A stretch of 19,403 nucleotides of DNA from Oceanospirillaceae bacterium (GTDB lineage: Bacteria; Pseudomonadota; Gammaproteobacteria; Pseudomonadales; Balneatricaceae): contig DPHB01000005.1 of NCBI GenBank assembly GCA_003521845.1, positions 1-19,403 on the forward strand, given 5' to 3'. The notes below the pieces were generated by a model that was not told the DNA's origin, did not search any database, and was given only the letters and a program-made list of their open reading frames with translations. Positions 7,485 to 14,824 of this stretch are shown here, in pieces. Position 1 is the first letter of the stretch. The number at the start of each line of letters is the position of its first letter. Both the position numbers and the translations under genes were made by a program.

Positions 7485-8732
7485 ATGAATTTCAAATTAA
7501 GCGCATTGGCCGCCGCTACAGCACTAGCCTTTAGCCCAGTGGCACAAGCGGGTGAAGTGGAAGTACTGCACTATTGGACCAGTGGCGGTGAAGCCGCCAG
7601 TGTTAATTATCTAAAAGACAAGCTCGCCAGTGAGGGCGTTAGCTGGAGCGATTTTGCCGTAGCCGGTGGTGGTGGTGAAAGTGCCATGACCGTATTAAAG
7701 TCGCGTGCTATTTCGGGCAACCCGCCAACGGCGGCACAAATCAAAGGCCCATCCATCCAGGAATGGGGCGAGCTTGGCTTCCTTGCTAGCATCAACGACG
7801 TTGCTGAACGTGACAATTGGGATGAATTACTACCCAGCGTAGTGTCTGACGTCATGAAGTACAACGGCGAATACGTTGCTGCCCCCGTCAACGTACACCG
7901 CGTAAACTGGCTCTGGGCCAACCCAGAAGTATTCCAAAAAGCCGGCGCCAGCATTCCTACCACTTGGGATGACTTTATGGTGCAAGCGCAAAAGCTAAAA
8001 GATGCTGGCTTTGTTGCCCTAGCTCACGGTGGCCAAGCTTGGCAAGACGCTACCGTATTTGAAGCCGTGGTACTTGGTGTCGGTGGTGCAGAGTATTATC
8101 AGCAAGCTTTTGTGGAATCCAACATGCAAGCTTTAGATAGCGCTACCACCCGCAAAGTATTTGCAACCTTTGGTCAATTGCGCCAGTTTATCGATACTAA
8201 CTCTCCGGGCCGTGATTGGAACGTCGCCACGTCGATGGTGATTAACGGCGAAGCCGGTATGCAAATCATGGGCGACTGGGCCAAAGGTGAATTCACCGTT
8301 GCTAACAAGCAACCTGGCACGGACTACGTTTGTGTAGCAGCACCTGGTACATCAGGTAGTTTCACCTTTAACGTCGACTCCTTTGCCTACTTTGCACAAG
8401 GTGATGCGGACAAGGCGGCGGCCCAAAAAGCCATGGCAAGTGCCATCCTAAGCACCGACTTCCAAGAAGTATTTAACCTTAATAAGGGTTCTATTCCTGC
8501 TCGCTTAGGCATGGACCGTTCGGCTTTTGACGCCTGCGCCCATGCGTCAATGGACGCCTTTGTCTCCAGTTCACAAACGGGTGGGTTAGTGCCTAGTTTT
8601 GCCCATGGCATGGCGGTATCGGAAGCCGTCTCTGGCGCCATCTATGATACGGCAACTCACTACTTTAACTCCACAGATAACGCCGAACAAGGCGTGCAAC
8701 AGCTCATTGCTGCTATCTCCGCCGCGCAATAA
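7485..8732 (+). CDS. gtsA: periplasmic sugar-binding protein of ABC importer (glucose/mannose type)
   Basis: A 415-aa family 1 extracellular solute-binding protein. A Sec signal peptide MNFKLSALAAATALAF...AQA is cleaved after A22, and there is no lipobox cysteine, so the protein is freely periplasmic. The mature start GEVEVLHYWTSGGEAASVNYLK and motifs such as SPGRDWNVA, MIMGDWAKGEF-type (residues about 260-268) and PGTSGSFTFNVDSF fit the glucose/mannose-binding GtsA group of proteobacteria. Two cysteines (in DYVCVAAPG and DACAHASM) could form a disulfide. The ribosome-binding site GAGGA (7472-7476) lies 8 bases before ATG 7485, a strong signal that fits a highly expressed binding protein. It begins the importer operon; the substrate is inferred from similarity and context. 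Confidence 0.85.
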   Translation: MNFKLSALAAATALAFSPVAQAGEVEVLHYWTSGGEAASVNYLKDKLASEGVSWSDFAVAGGGGESAMTVLKSRAISGNPPTAAQIKGPSIQEWGELGFLASINDVAERDNWDELLPSVVSDVMKYNGEYVAAPVNVHRVNWLWANPEVFQKAGASIPTTWDDFMVQAQKLKDAGFVALAHGGQAWQDATVFEAVVLGVGGAEYYQQAFVESNMQALDSATTRKVFATFGQLRQFIDTNSPGRDWNVATSMVINGEAGMQIMGDWAKGEFTVANKQPGTDYVCVAAPGTSGSFTFNVDSFAYFAQGDADKAAAQKAMASAILSTDFQEVFNLNKGSIPARLGMDRSAFDACAHASMDAFVSSSQTGGLVPSFAHGMAVSEAVSGAIYDTATHYFNSTDNAEQGVQQLIAAISAAQ

Positions 8733-8743
8733 TTGCCGGTTTT

Positions 8744-8769
8744 AGGCGCCACACCTAGTGGCGCCTTTT
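8744..8769 (+). terminator. intra-operon hairpin between gtsA and gtsB (attenuator/partial terminator)
   Basis: AGGCGCCAC (8744-8752) and GTGGCGCCT (8758-8766) form a perfect 9-bp GC-rich stem with a 5-nt loop, followed by a short T tract (8766-8769). It begins 11 bases after the binding-protein stop. It either partly terminates transcription or protects the upstream mRNA from 3' decay; both would yield more binding protein than permease. Confidence 0.75.
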
Positions 8770-8807
8770 CTCACCAATTTATACAACCCTCTTTAAGGGG
8801 CACTACC

Positions 8808-9680
8808 ATGCTTCGATATCTGGAACGTAGCCTACCCAGGCTGGTTCTGGCGCCGACAGCCATCGCCATGTTTGTATGCATGTATGGCTTTATCGCTTGG
8901 ACCGCGGGCTTATCACTCACCAAAAGCCGCATGCTGCCACAATGGGAGTTTGTTGGTTTTGATCAATATGCGCGCTTATTTGCCAATCCACGCTGGCATG
9001 TCGCATTAGACAACCTCTTCATATTTATTACTTTATTTATCGGCATTTCCCTGGTTTTAGGCCTGCTATTGGCCATCTTTTTAGACCGCAAAGTCCGCGC
9101 CGAAGGGGCCTTACGCACCATATACCTTTACCCCATGGCCATTTCTTTTGTGGTCACAGGCACCGCGTGGAAATGGATTTTAAACCCGGGCCTAGGCATT
9201 GAAAAACTGGTTCGCGACATGGGCTTCAGCAACTTTGAATTCCGTTGGCTGGTAGACCAAGACATGGCTATCTATACCATCGTTATTGCCGCCGTTTGGC
9301 AGTCTAGTGGCTTTGTTATGGCTATGTTTTTGGCCGGCCTACGAGGGGTAGACGAGTCCTTAATAAAGGCCGCACAGCTCGATGGGGCATCGGTCATGCA
9401 AACCTACTGGCATGTTATCTTGCCTATCATGAAGCCGGTTTTTTTTGGTGCTGTAGTGATTCTTTCTCATATCGCTATTAAGAGCTTTGACTTGGTACAA
9501 GCGCTGACCGGAGGGGGGCCAGGTTATTCATCCGATTTGCCGGCAAACTTTATGTATACCTTCGCCTTTAGCCGCGCCCAAATGGGCCTAGGTGCCGCTA
9601 GCGCTATGGTCATGCTAGCCGGTGTACTGGCCATTTTGGTGCCCTATCTTTACTCTGAGCTAAGGACCAAAAAAGTATGA
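8808..9680 (+). CDS. gtsB: sugar ABC importer permease 1
   Basis: A 290-aa inner-membrane permease of the MalF/UgpA type. ATG 8808 is chosen because AAGGGG (8795-8800) sits 7 bases upstream and because the longer frame, which opens at a TTG directly after the gtsA stop, would translate the intergenic hairpin. Hydrophobic segments lie near residues 13-34, 70-93, 104-124, 155-178, 211-229 and 260-281, giving about six transmembrane helices. The EAA loop that docks on the ATPase is ESLIKAAQLDGA...ILPIMKP (183-210). The last bases overlap the next gene by four (ATGA), so the two permeases are translationally coupled and made 1:1. Confidence 0.9.
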   Translation: MLRYLERSLPRLVLAPTAIAMFVCMYGFIAWTAGLSLTKSRMLPQWEFVGFDQYARLFANPRWHVALDNLFIFITLFIGISLVLGLLLAIFLDRKVRAEGALRTIYLYPMAISFVVTGTAWKWILNPGLGIEKLVRDMGFSNFEFRWLVDQDMAIYTIVIAAVWQSSGFVMAMFLAGLRGVDESLIKAAQLDGASVMQTYWHVILPIMKPVFFGAVVILSHIAIKSFDLVQALTGGGPGYSSDLPANFMYTFAFSRAQMGLGAASAMVMLAGVLAILVPYLYSELRTKKV

Positions 9681-10537
9681 CACAGTCAAATCAATTAATG
9701 GGCAGAGCCCTTATCTACAGCTTGCTGTTGGGCTTTTCTATCATCTATTTAGCACCTTTATACGTCATGTTCGTCACCTCCTTAAAGGATATCGAAGAGA
9801 TACGTGCCGGCAATATTTTGGCATTACCCGAGCATCTCAACTTGAGCGCCTGGCGCAAAGCCTGGAGTAGTGCTTGTACGGGTGGCGATTGCCAAGGCCT
9901 TGCCCCCTACTTTTGGAACTCCATACGTATTGTCGTGCCATCCCTGGTCATTTCTACCTTGATAGGTGCGCTCAATGGCTATGTGCTAGCACAATGGCAG
10001 TTTAAGGGTTCAAACTTTTTGTTTGGTGCTCTATTACTGGGTTGCTTTATACCTTTCCAAGTGATTCTACTGCCCATGGCGAAGCTGCTAGCCTGGCTTG
10101 GCTTAGCGAACACAGTGCCAGGCTTAGTCAGCGTGCATGTCGTCTACGGTATAGCCTTTACCACCCTGTTTTTCCGTAACTACTATGTCGCTATTCCGAA
10201 TGAACTAGTGCGTGCGGCACGTCTAGACGGAGCCGGTTTTTTCGCCATTTTTTGGCATGTGTTCCTGCCTATGTCGACGCCCATTTTTGTGGTTACTGTG
10301 ATCTGGCAATTCACCCAAATTTGGAATGACTTCCTGTTTGGTGTGGTCTATTCCGGTCCTGGCACACAGCCAATTACCGTGGCTTTGAACAATCTGGTCA
10401 ACACCAGCGTCGGCGGCAAGCAATACAGTGTCGATATGGCCGCTGCCATTATCGCCGCCCTACCAACTCTGTTGGTTTATCTACTGGCAGGAAAATATTT
10501 TGTGCGTGGCCTGACCGCTGGCGCCGTTAAAGGTTAA
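9677..10537 (+). CDS. gtsC: sugar ABC importer permease 2
   Basis: A 286-aa inner-membrane permease of the MalG/UgpE type and partner of the preceding permease. The EAA loop is NELVRAARLDGAGF...FLPMSTP (175-202), followed by the family's QIWNDFLF (214-221). About six hydrophobic helices are visible, the first at 12-35. The start ATG overlaps the preceding TGA by four bases, with AAGGA (9662-9666) upstream. A cysteine pair C67/C72 lies in the first periplasmic loop (SACTGGDCQG), a segment also seen in Gts-type permeases as I recall them. It forms the heterodimeric channel with GtsB. Confidence 0.9.
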   Translation: MTQSNQLMGRALIYSLLLGFSIIYLAPLYVMFVTSLKDIEEIRAGNILALPEHLNLSAWRKAWSSACTGGDCQGLAPYFWNSIRIVVPSLVISTLIGALNGYVLAQWQFKGSNFLFGALLLGCFIPFQVILLPMAKLLAWLGLANTVPGLVSVHVVYGIAFTTLFFRNYYVAIPNELVRAARLDGAGFFAIFWHVFLPMSTPIFVVTVIWQFTQIWNDFLFGVVYSGPGTQPITVALNNLVNTSVGGKQYSVDMAAAIIAALPTLLVYLLAGKYFVRGLTAGAVKG

Positions 10538-10560
10538 CCCTAACAACAAAGAGACATAAC

Positions 10561-11658
10561 ATGGGTGCAATTACTATACAAAACCTCACCAAGTCCTATG
10601 CTGATACACAGGTGCTTAAAGGCATTGATCTAGCTATCAACGATGGTGAATTTCTGATACTTGTCGGGCCTTCTGGCTGCGGCAAATCCACTTTAATGAA
10701 CTGCATTGCAGGCCTCGAAGACATCACCAGCGGTAATTTGTTTATTGCTGAAGACAATGTTACCGCGCTGAGCCCTGCCGAACGTGATATTGCCATGGTA
10801 TTCCAATCCTATGCTTTATACCCAACCATGTCCGTGGCACGCAATATCAGTTTCGGCTTAGAAATGCGCAAATACCCAAAGGCAGAAATCGAAGCCACAG
10901 TGCAAGAGGTAGCAAAACTATTACAAATTGAACATTTGCTTAACCGCAAACCTAGCCAGTTATCGGGGGGTCAACGCCAGCGCGTCGCCATGGGTCGTGC
11001 TCTGGCGCGTTCACCTAGAGTTTTCTTATTCGACGAGCCCTTGTCCAACCTGGATGCCAAACTACGGGTAGAAATGCGCACCGAAATCAAGAAGCTGCAT
11101 AAGCGGTTGGGCACCACCATTGTCTATGTTACCCATGACCAAGTAGAAGCCATGACCTTGGCAGACCGTATTGCGGTGATGAAAGATGGCTGCGTACAAC
11201 AATTTGGTACACCCTACGAAATCTATAACGATCCCGCCAACCGCTTTGTCGCTGACTTTATGGGTTCACCCGCTATGAACTTTATTGACTGCGTGGTGTT
11301 TAACGACAAACTTGTCGTCGAAACAGCAGGCCAACGTATTGAATTACCCATGCCAAACAGCCAAGCTTTACAAAAGTCCGGCTTAGAAAACGTCATCTTA
11401 GGGCTACGTCCGGAGATGATTACCGAACCCAAGCCGTTTAAGGAATCAACCTATATTACCCTTATGCAATTTGATGTTCAGGTAACCGAACCAACCGGTC
11501 CAGATACCTTGGCGTTTGGCGAATGGAACCAACAAACACTACAAGCCCGCCTGTCACCAGAAATTGGCGTGCAGGCTGAGACAGAAACAACGATCACTAT
11601 TCAGGTGGATACTAGTAAAGCTGTGTTATTCCATCCACAATCAGGCGAGCGCATCTAA
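10561..11658 (+). CDS. gtsD: sugar ABC importer ATPase, MalK/UgpC type
   Basis: A 365-aa cytoplasmic ATPase that powers the GtsBC channel. Order of motifs: Walker A GPSGCGKST (36-44), Q-loop Q82 in VFQSYALYP, signature LSGGQ (134-138), Walker B VFLFDEP (154-160), D-loop SNLDAKLR (162-169), H-loop H192 in VTHDQVEAM. A C-terminal MOP/TOBE-type regulatory domain occupies roughly 235-365, as in MalK, where it can bind regulators. Start ATG 10561 follows AAAGAGA after a 23-bp gap. Such ATPases are sometimes shared among several sugar importers. The stop codon is immediately followed by NtrC-type sites belonging to the next gene. Confidence 0.93.
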   Translation: MGAITIQNLTKSYADTQVLKGIDLAINDGEFLILVGPSGCGKSTLMNCIAGLEDITSGNLFIAEDNVTALSPAERDIAMVFQSYALYPTMSVARNISFGLEMRKYPKAEIEATVQEVAKLLQIEHLLNRKPSQLSGGQRQRVAMGRALARSPRVFLFDEPLSNLDAKLRVEMRTEIKKLHKRLGTTIVYVTHDQVEAMTLADRIAVMKDGCVQQFGTPYEIYNDPANRFVADFMGSPAMNFIDCVVFNDKLVVETAGQRIELPMPNSQALQKSGLENVILGLRPEMITEPKPFKESTYITLMQFDVQVTEPTGPDTLAFGEWNQQTLQARLSPEIGVQAETETTITIQVDTSKAVLFHPQSGERI

Positions 11659-11660
11659 GC

Positions 11661-11675
11661 GCACCAGATTGGCGC
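11661..11675. promoter_or_regulatory. NtrC enhancer site, distal, upstream of glnK
   Basis: GCACC-AGATT-GGCGC matches the NtrC consensus GCACC-N5-GGTGC with one mismatch in the right half-site. Its centre is 32 bp from that of the next site, three helical turns, and about 129 bp before the predicted transcription start. Confidence 0.7.
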
Positions 11676-11692
11676 TCCCTCCATACAACCGG

Positions 11693-11707
11693 GCACCATA
11701 ATGGTGC
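11693..11707. promoter_or_regulatory. NtrC enhancer site, proximal, upstream of glnK
   Basis: GCACC-ATAAT-GGTGC is a perfect inverted repeat and a perfect match to the NtrC (NRI) consensus. Its centre at 11700 is about 97 bp before the predicted sigma-54 start, a normal enhancer position. Confidence 0.85.
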
Positions 11708-11770
11708 AGTGGTTGCTGTGTTATGTGCTCGCATGCCCCAAAACAAGCGCAAATTGCCGCTTAATCCCCT

Positions 11771-11786
11771 TGGCACAATCCCTGCA
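11771..11786 (+). promoter_or_regulatory. sigma-54 (-24/-12) promoter of glnK
   Basis: TGGCAC-AATCC-CTGCA has the invariant GG (11772-11773) and GC (11784-11785) exactly 10 bp apart and differs from the consensus TGGCAC-N5-TTGCA at one base. The start would be near 11797, giving a leader of about 80 nt. With the two NtrC sites upstream, this is a complete nitrogen-regulated promoter. Confidence 0.88.
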
Positions 11787-11877
11787 TGGATGGGCCTTAC
11801 ACAAAGTATTTTCAGGGTGGTTAAACCACTAGCTGTGTTACAATATTCAAATAAATTAAGTGCAAAAGGGGAACCAC

Positions 11878-12216
11878 ATGAAACTGGTCAGTGCCATTAT
11901 CAAACCATTTAAGCTAGACGACGTTCGCGAAGCGCTATCGGAAATTGGTGTACAGGGTGTAACTGTGACAGAAGTAAAAGGTTTTGGCCGTCAGAAGGGC
12001 CATACCGAGCTTTACCGCGGCGCTGAATACGTAGTGGATTTCCTGCCTAAGGTTAAGATTGAAGCCGCTGTTGATGACAGCCAGGTTGATCAAGTTATTG
12101 AAACCATCAGCAACTCAGCTAATACCGGCAAAATTGGTGACGGCAAGATCTTTGTGGTTAACTTAGAGCAAGCTATCCGTATCCGTACTGGTGAAACTGG
12201 GCCTGAAGCTCTGTAA
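11878..12216 (+). CDS. glnK: PII nitrogen regulatory protein (GlnK/GlnB)
   Basis: A 112-aa PII signal protein, full family length. The uridylylation site Y51 is present in the T-loop GHTELYRGAEYVVDF (41-55), with the PII signature at that loop and the C-terminal signature TGKIGDGKIFV (84-94) that contributes to the ATP site. It senses 2-oxoglutarate and ATP/ADP and controls AmtB, GlnE and NtrB in known systems. ATG 11878 is supported by AAAGGGGA (11865-11872) and the invariant MKLVSAIIKPF start; an in-frame GTG at 11860 is rejected. The sigma-54/NtrC promoter argues for the GlnK role (made under nitrogen limitation) although residues around the T-loop (V52, D54) are shared with GlnB. No amtB follows. 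Confidence 0.93.
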   Translation: MKLVSAIIKPFKLDDVREALSEIGVQGVTVTEVKGFGRQKGHTELYRGAEYVVDFLPKVKIEAAVDDSQVDQVIETISNSANTGKIGDGKIFVVNLEQAIRIRTGETGPEAL

Positions 12217-12238
12217 TTTCTACAAAAAACAGCAAAAT

Positions 12239-12287
12239 AAGCATTATCCCCTTGCGCATATCCGCATTTGTACTAGGGTTAATGCTT
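12239..12287 (+). other. imperfect inverted repeat after glnK, possible RNA structure
   Basis: AAGCATTA (12239-12246) can pair with TAATGCTT (12280-12287). CCC/GGG continues the stem after a T-T mismatch, and an inner TGCG/CGCA pair (12253-12256/12263-12266) makes a second arm. The trailing T tract is short (TTTAAT), so terminator function is uncertain. The rest of the 173-bp glnK-dsbB gap shows nothing I can identify. Confidence 0.35.
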
Positions 12288-12389
12288 TAATCAAGTCAGG
12301 TTTTCCAGTATAGTTGGCAAATCTCCTCTTGGTGAGAAAATAAAAACTAAAATAAGTGGCCCAGCCACAAATAATGATCACCGTTGCCC

Positions 12390-12896
12390 ATGAAACACAC
12401 CGGATTTCGCCTCGACTTTATTGCCAGCTTGCTGCTTTGTGCCGCCTTACTTACGGTCGCACTGTATATGGAATTTGCTATGGGCATGGACCCATGCATG
12501 CTCTGCATGAGCCAGCGCTTTGTTTATCTTGGTATCGCTTTCGTATCTTTACTGGCAGCGCTGCATAACCCTATTTTTGGCGGTCACAAGCGTTATGGGG
12601 CTATTATTGCCTTGTTGGCTTTATGTGGCTTGGGGCTAGCGCTTCGCCAATTGTATTTACAGGGCTTGCCAGAAGATCAAGTGCCGGCCTGTGGGCCTAG
12701 CTTTAGCTACATGGCGGAAGCCTTCCCCTTTATGGAAGTATTAGTTGCCATGATCAAAGGCTCGGGTTCCTGTGCCGAAATACAGTGGACCTTCTTGGGT
12801 ATCTCTATCCCCGGCTGGAGCCTAGTCATGTTCACGCTACTAGCTCTAAACGGTTTGCGTCTGACAATGACCCGCACCAAAATCCTATTGGTCTAG
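12390..12896 (+). CDS. dsbB: disulfide bond formation protein DsbB
   Basis: A 168-aa inner-membrane quinone reductase that reoxidises DsbA. Numbered from ATG 12390: the first periplasmic loop carries CMLC (C36, C39), and the second loop carries C101 and C128 in VPACGPS...GSGSCAEIQW. These are the two redox pairs of the family. R43 after the CxxC fits the quinone-site arginine. Four hydrophobic helices are visible (about 9-28, 41-57, 68-84, 137-155). The longer frame starts with TTG 12384 and is rejected in favour of ATG, although neither has an obvious Shine-Dalgarno sequence. The stop codon abuts the pgpA stop on the other strand with no spacer. Confidence 0.93.
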   Translation: MKHTGFRLDFIASLLLCAALLTVALYMEFAMGMDPCMLCMSQRFVYLGIAFVSLLAALHNPIFGGHKRYGAIIALLALCGLGLALRQLYLQGLPEDQVPACGPSFSYMAEAFPFMEVLVAMIKGSGSCAEIQWTFLGISIPGWSLVMFTLLALNGLRLTMTRTKILLV

Positions 12897-13370
12897 TTAG
12901 CCAAACATCACCACCGCCTGTAGACATAATAACGCCATAACGCCAGCCACAATATCGTCCAGCATAATGCCAACGCCACCGTGTACATGCTTGTCCAGCC
13001 AACGGATGGGCCATGGCTTGATGATGTCAAAAAAGCGAAACAATACGAATCCTAGCAGCAGCCAGCCCCAACCTGCCGGTGCCCATAGCATGGTGATCCA
13101 CATACCAACAAATTCGTCCCAGACAATACCACCGTGATCATGTACGCCTATGTCGGCGGCCGTTTTGCCACATAAATAGATACCCACAAGGCTACTAACA
13201 AGTATCACCAGCAAGTAGTTAGTGGGGCTTAAATGCGCCAAAGGCAAATACAACACACAAGCAGCTAGGGTACCAAAAGTGCCAGGAGCCTTGGGCGCCG
13301 CACCACTACCAAAGCCAAAGGCCAATAAATGCACGGGGTTACGCCAATTCGGTTTTACTTGTAGGTTCAT
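12897..13370 (-). CDS. pgpA: phosphatidylglycerophosphatase A
   Basis: A 157-aa membrane phosphatase that removes phosphate from phosphatidylglycerol phosphate in phospholipid synthesis. Recognised by NPVHLLAFGFGSGAAPKAPGT near the N-terminus, GVHDHGGIVWDEFVGMWIT in the middle and FDIIKPWPIRWLDKHVHGGVGIMLDDI near the C-terminus, all hallmark PgpA segments with the acidic catalytic residues intact. ATG 13370 is preferred; a GTG at 13400 would extend it by ten residues but has no ribosome-binding site. From ATG the gap to thiL is 41 bp. It is the last gene of the nrdR-to-pgpA cluster. Confidence 0.93.
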   Translation of the reverse strand: MNLQVKPNWRNPVHLLAFGFGSGAAPKAPGTFGTLAACVLYLPLAHLSPTNYLLVILVSSLVGIYLCGKTAADIGVHDHGGIVWDEFVGMWITMLWAPAGWGWLLLGFVLFRFFDIIKPWPIRWLDKHVHGGVGIMLDDIVAGVMALLCLQAVVMFG

Positions 13371-13411
13371 TGTTATCGCTCTCGCTATGCCTGTATTCAC
13401 TCAGGCAGGGG

Positions 13412-14371
13412 CTAAAAATGTTGCCAGCCAAGCTTATCTGGCACGGGCACCGATTGTCCATCGCGTTGCAAGCGCAACCCCATTGTCGGCTCAATATGTC
13501 CGATACGGCTAACGGGCAAGTCATGTTGCCTGGCATAGCCTTGCACTTGTTGGCGCCACTGGGGAGGGATGGTAAAGCACAACTCGAAATCTTCGCCACC
13601 CGCCAGGGCTAGCTTTTCCTGTTCAGCAGCCGATACTTTAGCGGCTAAGACATTGGAAATGGGCAACTGTTCTAAGTCGAGAGTAGCGCCCACTTGGGAT
13701 TGGGAAAGTATGTGCCCTAGATCTTGTAACAAACCATCGGAAACATCGATGGCGGCAGAGGCCTTGCCTAGCAACCACTGGCCCAAGGTTAAACGCGGTG
13801 TAGGGTTATAAAAGCGTTGTGCAAGGTAACTAGTCGCCGCCGCCTCTTCATGTATGCACGCCAAGCCGCCCGCAGCGTCGCCAAGATAACCACTAACATA
13901 AACGTCATCGCCCACTTGCGCGCCGTTACGCTTTAAGGCCTGCTCTGCTGGTACCCAGCCCATTACCTGAATACTAATCGCCAAAGGACCACGAGTCGTG
14001 TCACCACCCGCCAAGGCAATACCATAGGTTTGCGCCATATGCACAAGACCATCGCTAAAGCCCTGCAAAAATGCTTCGTCATAGCTAGGTAAGGTTAGGC
14101 AAAGGGTAAACCAAGCTGGTTTAGCGCCCATGGCAGCCAAATCACTTAAATTTGCCGCCAAGCAACGCTGGGCTATATGCGCAGCAGGCATAGCAGCCAA
14201 AAAATGAATACCCGCAACCAGCGTATCAGCACTAACGGCCAGCTGTTGCCCTAACAGCACATCAAGCAGCGCACAGTCGTCCCCAGGACCGAGGGCCATA
14301 GGAACGGGTGCTTGTAGCTGAGGGCGCTGAAAATAGCGCTTTATAAGATCAAATTCGCCCGTTGACGACAT
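13412..14371 (-). CDS. thiL: thiamine-monophosphate kinase
   Basis: A 319-aa ATP-dependent kinase that makes thiamine pyrophosphate from thiamine monophosphate. It belongs to the PurM/AIR-synthase-like fold. Motifs: STGEFDLI (3-10), GPGDDCA (28-34), SADT (47-50), LSDLAAMGAKP (75-85) and GGDTTRGP (122-129), which supply the metal and ATP ligands, followed by AIDVSDGLLQDL and AGGEDFEL in the C-terminal half. The length is typical. It starts three bases after the nusB stop (TAA-ATC-ATG) with no clear ribosome-binding site of its own, suggesting coupled translation. The nusB-thiL-pgpA order is widespread in Gammaproteobacteria. Confidence 0.95.
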   Translation of the reverse strand: MSSTGEFDLIKRYFQRPQLQAPVPMALGPGDDCALLDVLLGQQLAVSADTLVAGIHFLAAMPAAHIAQRCLAANLSDLAAMGAKPAWFTLCLTLPSYDEAFLQGFSDGLVHMAQTYGIALAGGDTTRGPLAISIQVMGWVPAEQALKRNGAQVGDDVYVSGYLGDAAGGLACIHEEAAATSYLAQRFYNPTPRLTLGQWLLGKASAAIDVSDGLLQDLGHILSQSQVGATLDLEQLPISNVLAAKVSAAEQEKLALAGGEDFELCFTIPPQWRQQVQGYARQHDLPVSRIGHIEPTMGLRLQRDGQSVPVPDKLGWQHF

Positions 14372-14374
14372 GAT

Positions 14375-14821
14375 TTAGGACTTGCGTGCGGCGACTTCGG
14401 CCTGACGATGTTGGGCCGCCAGCTTGTCGAGTATACCATTCACGTACTTATGGCCATCTGTCGCGCCAAACACCTTGCCTAGCTCAACACATTCGTTGAT
14501 GACAACACGATAAGGAACAGACACCGAGTCACTAAGCTCAAAAGCCCCCATGCGTAAGATATTGCGTTCAATGGGGTCCAGATCCGTTAGTTCACGGTCC
14601 AAGTGCCCTGCTACCATGGCATCCAGTTGCTCAGTTTGTTTGGCAACACCACGCAAAATAGCACTAAACATACGCTTATCAGCGTTTTTGAAATCTTGCT
14701 CGGCAAGAAATTCAGCTTCCACATTAGTGGCTGTATCGTCGTTCATGTGAAGCTGGTAAAGAGCCTGCAAGGCTAGTTCACGGGCTGCACGACGACGGTC
14801 TGGGCGTTTATTTTCGCTCAC
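14375..14821 (-). CDS. nusB: transcription antitermination factor NusB
   Basis: A 148-aa all-helical protein. In known systems NusB with NusE (S10) binds boxA in rRNA leaders and supports antitermination. Recognised by RRRAARELALQALYQ (9-23), the central LDPIERNILRMGAFEL and the C-terminal VVINECVELGKVFGATDGHKYVNGILDKLA, the last being the most conserved part of the family. The start is GTG at 14819-14821; its Shine-Dalgarno GAGG overlaps the last codons of ribH, and the gap between the genes is three bases, so the two are translationally coupled. Confidence 0.95.
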   Translation of the reverse strand: MSENKRPDRRRAARELALQALYQLHMNDDTATNVEAEFLAEQDFKNADKRMFSAILRGVAKQTEQLDAMVAGHLDRELTDLDPIERNILRMGAFELSDSVSVPYRVVINECVELGKVFGATDGHKYVNGILDKLAAQHRQAEVAARKS

Positions 14822-14824
14822 GAA

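Noticed and set aside
7485..8732. Binding protein as a lipoprotein
   Set aside because: There is no lipobox cysteine; the signal peptide ends in AQA-GE, a normal signal peptidase I site.
8733..8807. Longer frame of the first permease starting right after the gtsA stop
   Set aside because: It would translate the intercistronic hairpin and starts at a TTG without a ribosome-binding site; ATG 8808 has AAGGGG at ideal spacing.
11835..11844. Minus-strand ATTGTAACAC in the glnK leader resembling one half of the tandem repeat at 7367
   Set aside because: It is a single copy with no second half-site at 10-11 bp, so a regulator dimer site is not supported.
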